Origin: Alphaproteobacteria bacterium | GTDB lineage: Bacteria; Pseudomonadota; Alphaproteobacteria; CAAGCB01; CAG-977 | Reading direction: 5' to 3' | Assembly (NCBI GenBank): GCA_900768875.1 | Contig: CAAGEP010000016.1 | Coordinates: forward strand, 62,001-126,000 | Length of the DNA: 64,000 bases | Shown here: positions 61,564 through 64,000 of the stretch, piece by piece | Position numbering within the stretch: position 1 is the first letter of the stretch | Layout of the letters: the number at the start of each line of letters is the position of its first letter | Translations under genes and position numbers: made by a program | The notes under the pieces: generated by a model | Database searches by the model: none | Told to the model about the DNA's origin: nothing | The model's input: only the letters and a program-made list of their open reading frames with translations

Positions 61564-61582
61564 GCCGATTCCGTTCATCGGC
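61564..61582 (-). promoter_or_regulatory. Hairpin in the rpsF leader, candidate S6:S18 autoregulatory site
   Basis: Six-bp stem GCCGAT/ATCGGC with a seven-base loop, about 80 bases upstream of rpsF. Many bacteria have an S6:S18-binding leader with a CCG-containing bulge at this position; I see a CCG-rich hairpin but cannot confirm the full motif. Confidence 0.35.
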
Positions 61583-61635
61583 AAGGAGTAAACGGAAGCT
61601 GAACTATGCCACATCCGTTCCGTTTACGCAAGCAC

Positions 61636-62322
61636 TTATTTTCCCCGCGGATAAAACAGATTTTTATCCGATTGAAACTGCATTAACGCAACAACCGCCA
61701 AAATCGGCAGCATCATTTCCAATCCCTCTTCGGCGATTTCCAAAAAGCCGTACCAAAACCCCAAAGGATTCAGAATAATGCCGTGCTTTGCCAAATTGCC
61801 GTGCGTTCTGTCCGCGATTTTGCACAATGCGCCGCAAGACAAAAACGTAATCACCGTCCACGATCCGGCGTACAGTTTGAACAATCCTTTGAAAGCGGGC
61901 AGCAGCCACAGCATCATGGCGTAAATAAACAATCCCGCCACCAGTACCGCCAAAACAAACGCAACGATTTTTTCGCTCAGCGGGTTGTCCGGATTGGTGA
62001 AAAAGCGGATTTTAAACGCGGTCGTATCACAGCTGGCCAGCCAATGCTGAATACCGGCTTCACGCAAAACGGCAGCGATTCCGAAAAACCAAAACATCAC
62101 CAAAGCGCGCTTTTCAAACGGTGTTTGAAACGATTTGCGCACTTTTATAAAAAACACAAACATAACCGCATAACAGAAGTATGTCGCATTTTCGACAACT
62201 CCGTTTTCCGCCGTCAAATCAGTCGCATGCGTGCAAATTCCGAATCCGGCGGCATACAGCACCGCCAAAACAATTATTGCCAAGGCAGGCGCCAGCCAAA
62301 ATTTATCAAGATATTTTTTCAT
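61636..62322 (-). CDS. Six-helix membrane protein, unknown
   Basis: Protein of 228 residues with about six membrane helices. AAAGGAG before the ATG at 62322 sets the start. Charged or polar residues lie in or next to helices: NGVVENATYF, LREAGIQHW and EIAEEGLEMMLP, a pattern suggesting a buried functional site. Not recognised. It lies upstream of rpsF on the same strand with 147 bases between. Confidence 0.75.
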   Translation of the reverse strand: MKKYLDKFWLAPALAIIVLAVLYAAGFGICTHATDLTAENGVVENATYFCYAVMFVFFIKVRKSFQTPFEKRALVMFWFFGIAAVLREAGIQHWLASCDTTAFKIRFFTNPDNPLSEKIVAFVLAVLVAGLFIYAMMLWLLPAFKGLFKLYAGSWTVITFLSCGALCKIADRTHGNLAKHGIILNPLGFWYGFLEIAEEGLEMMLPILAVVALMQFQSDKNLFYPRGK

Positions 62323-62424
62323 TTTAATCTCCTTTCGTTTTGGGAATATTTCTCTGATTGTCGCCGAAAGGTCAACTTTTTTCATTTTTATATACTAAAA
62401 ATAATGATAAACAAACTTTGTATG

Positions 62425-62453
62425 AAAAGCCTTATTCATTCTTTAGGGCTTTT
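62425..62453. other. AT-rich intergenic hairpin
   Basis: Ten-bp stem AAAAGCCTTA with TTAGGGCTTTT (one G-T pair) in a strongly AT-rich gap. It could be a terminator or a relic of a mobile element; neither is established. Confidence 0.35.
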
Positions 62454-62525
62454 AAAATTTCATTTTTTCCTTTATTTTAACTTAATTTTTATGCATCATT
62501 ATAAAAGTGATACGGAGAAACGCTG

Positions 62526-62966
62526 ATGAAATGCAGTCGATGCGGCAGTGAAAATTCGGTTAAAAACGGCTTTGTCAACGGATGCCAGCGTTATAAATGC
62601 AAACGGTGCGGATGTCAGTTTACACGGCCGGACAAACGTGAAAACCACCTAAAAGAACGGCAACTGGTCGCCTTGCTGTACGCATCGGGACTGTCAATGA
62701 ACAAAATAGCGTCAATCGTCGGCGTCAGCGTTCAAAGCGTATCCAGATGGCTTCATTCCGTTTATAACAACAAAAACATTGATTTGCCGAATGTATCGCC
62801 TTTCAAACAAATCCGTTACGCGGACATTCTATCGTATTTGGCGGGGCTGAATGAAAAAGAATTAAAGCAGGAATGTATCGTCCTGTTTTCGTCATTGGAT
62901 TCGGGATGCGAAATTTCCCTTCTGATCAGCAAACAGAAGACCGAACAGCAAAAAGGCAGGCCTTGA
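62526..62966 (+). CDS. InsA-like zinc-ribbon / helix-turn-helix protein (IS1-type, solo)
   Basis: Protein of 146 residues. An N-terminal zinc ribbon (CSRCGSEN, then QRYKCKRCGCQF) followed by an AraC/Hin-like helix-turn-helix (LSMNKIASIVGVSVQSVSRWL) matches the InsA part of IS1-family transposases. No InsB catalytic DDE domain follows and I see no terminal inverted repeats, so it is either an IS remnant or a domesticated DNA-binding protein. The upstream gap is AT-rich compared with the rest of the window, consistent with transfer. Confidence 0.75.
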   Translation: MKCSRCGSENSVKNGFVNGCQRYKCKRCGCQFTRPDKRENHLKERQLVALLYASGLSMNKIASIVGVSVQSVSRWLHSVYNNKNIDLPNVSPFKQIRYADILSYLAGLNEKELKQECIVLFSSLDSGCEISLLISKQKTEQQKGRP

Positions 62967-62982
62967 AAAAAGCCTGCCTTTT
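62951..62982. terminator. Bidirectional terminator overlapping the InsA-like stop codon
   Basis: Eleven-bp stem AAAAGGCAGGC/GCCTGCCTTTT with a ten-base loop; the stop codon lies in the loop. Between convergent InsA-like gene and rplQ, so it may end the alpha-operon transcript too. Confidence 0.88.
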
Positions 62983-63006
62983 CATTTTGTTGAAGAAATC
63001 AACGTC

Positions 63007-63426
63007 TTATTTTGTTTCTTCCGCCTCGGCTTCAACAACAACACCGGAATCTTGTCCTTTGGCGTTGACGTCGCGATCGACCAATTCGATAATCGCCATC
63101 GGAGCGCAGTCGCCGTAACGCAGACCCGCTTTCAAAACGCGGGTGTAGCCGCCATTGCGGTCTTTGTAGCGGGCGGCCAGCGTGGCAATCATTTTGTCGG
63201 CCATTTTTTCATCGCGCAGGAAAGAAATCAACTGACGACGTTTATGCAAATCACCGACTTTAGCAATCGTGATCAGCTTTTCAAAGACAGGACGCAGTTC
63301 CTTGGCTTTGGGCAACGTGGTTTTGATTTGTTCATGCTTGATTAACGCATTCGCCATGTTGGCAAACATGGCACGGCGGTGTGCAAACGATTTGTTCAGC
63401 TTACGCTTACTATTACGATGATTCAT
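63007..63426 (-). CDS. rplQ: 50S ribosomal protein L17
   Basis: Ribosomal protein of 139 residues: MNHRNSKRKLNKSFAHRRAMFANM, ALIKHEQIKTTLPKAKELRP and RYGDCAPMAIIELVDRD. AGGAGG precedes the ATG. Last gene of the ribosomal alpha operon, downstream of rpoA with 129 bases between. Confidence 0.98.
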   Translation of the reverse strand: MNHRNSKRKLNKSFAHRRAMFANMANALIKHEQIKTTLPKAKELRPVFEKLITIAKVGDLHKRRQLISFLRDEKMADKMIATLAARYKDRNGGYTRVLKAGLRYGDCAPMAIIELVDRDVNAKGQDSGVVVEAEAEETK

Positions 63427-63555
63427 AATTTCCTCCTATCATGGTTTCGCGCACGAAACCGATAAAAACTTCTCTGACACCGCTCGCTTGAAATCATCGC
63501 AAACCTCAAGCTATCACGTATGTCACAGCCCTGTTCAACCGAACAGGAAATTCAC

Positions 63556-64000
63556 TTAAAACGGCTCTTCCAAACCTTTGGACAGCGATTCGATATTTTC
63601 AGGCGGCCAACCGACCACTTCCATACCCAAATGCAATCCCATTTGAGAAAGAACTTCTTTGATTTCGTTCAAAGACTTGCGGCCGAAGTTCGGTGTACGC
63701 AACATTTCGGCTTCCGTTTTCTGAACCAAATCGCCGATGTAAACGATATTGTCGTTTTTCAGGCAATTCGCGGAACGCACCGACAATTCCAATTCGTCGA
63801 CTTTGCGCAGCAAATTGCGGTTGAACGGCAATTCGTCTTTCTTTTCGGCTTCGACGTCTTCTTCGGGTTCTTCAAAGTTGACGAACAGTTTCAGCTGTTC
63901 CTGCAAGATGCGCGCCGCCAAAGCGACCGCGTCTTCCGGAGAAACCGTGCCGTTCGTTTCGACCGTCAAAGACAGTTTGTCATAGTTGGTAATCTGTCCC
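63556..64000 (-). CDS. rpoA: RNA polymerase alpha subunit, 5' part outside window
   Basis: C-terminal part of RpoA. Reading leftward from the edge it gives GQITNYDKLSLTVETNG, typical of the end of the alpha N-terminal domain, then an acidic linker and the alpha CTD (LSVRSANCLKNDNIVYIGDLVQ, TPNFGRKSLNEIKEVL) that contacts UP elements and activators. The frame is open to the window edge, so the start is not seen. Confidence 0.97.
   Translation of the reverse strand, partial: GQITNYDKLSLTVETNGTVSPEDAVALAARILQEQLKLFVNFEEPEEDVEAEKKDELPFNRNLLRKVDELELSVRSANCLKNDNIVYIGDLVQKTEAEMLRTPNFGRKSLNEIKEVLSQMGLHLGMEVVGWPPENIESLSKGLEEPF

Noticed and set aside
62526..62966. Complete IS1 element
   Set aside because: Only the InsA-like part is present; no InsB and no inverted repeats were seen.
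1..64000. tRNA, rRNA, CRISPR or prophage
   Set aside because: I found no T-loop-like tRNA ends, no rRNA blocks, no regular spacer repeats and no phage structural genes.

Overview
The window looks like chromosomal DNA of an alphaproteobacterium of moderate GC content. The sequence supports this with a MipZ-type ParA ATPase, a fused IspDF enzyme divergent from dusB, a dusB / Fis-domain / trkA / HAD / hfq / hflX block that is a stripped-down version of the alphaproteobacterial dusB-ntrBC-ntrYX-trkA-hfq-hflX neighbourhood, a chorismate mutase-hisC pair, an IalB-family protein, and rpsF-rpsR-rplI-dnaB in the usual order. Several accessory proteins (two very large cysteine-rich repeat proteins, an ankyrin protein, a MIF-like tautomerase) suggest a host- or protist-associated organism, but that lifestyle is inference. 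No rRNA, tRNA, CRISPR array or complete insertion sequence was seen.

Layout. 1-12.7 kb: an OmpR/EnvZ-type two-component pair (regulator cut by the left edge), GTP-dependent PEP carboxykinase, an acidic Tyr/Glu repeat protein, a Gdx/SugE exporter with a possibly structured leader, a CPA1 antiporter, a GT-C-like membrane protein, tldD and motAB. 12.7-24.3 kb: prfC with DUF502 and an unknown gene, a HAD protein, mazG, an alpha/beta hydrolase lacking its serine, rnhA, the first cysteine-rich protein behind sufE and an HExxH protein, a LuxR-type regulator and mipZ. 24.4-39.9 kb: two phosphohexomutases, the second cysteine-rich protein, a lipoprotein, a MIF homologue, comEC, an IMPase-family phosphatase, hflX, hfq, trkA, the solo Fis-domain gene, dusB and ispDF. 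39.9-48.8 kb: a membrane glycosyltransferase-like gene with a decayed paralogue beside it, a KamA-type radical SAM enzyme, hisC, chorismate mutase, hisI, an ankyrin protein and another polytopic membrane protein. 48.8-64 kb: M3 peptidase, gmk-yicC, SDR, IalB-like protein, a truncated glycosyltransferase, rsmB, the CCA enzyme, dnaB-rplI-rpsR-rpsF, a lone InsA-like zinc-ribbon protein, and the end of the ribosomal alpha operon (rplQ, rpoA cut by the right edge).

The genome is compact: same-strand neighbours often overlap by 1-20 bases, and eight convergent gene pairs overlap at their 3' ends by 4-47 bases. The most notable observations are a Fis-sized gene that looks like the isolated C-terminus of NtrC, placed directly after dusB as fis is in gammaproteobacteria; the paired furin/VSP-like cysteine-rich secreted proteins; the modular EYEYVE repeat protein; and the tandem glycosyltransferase-like remnant.
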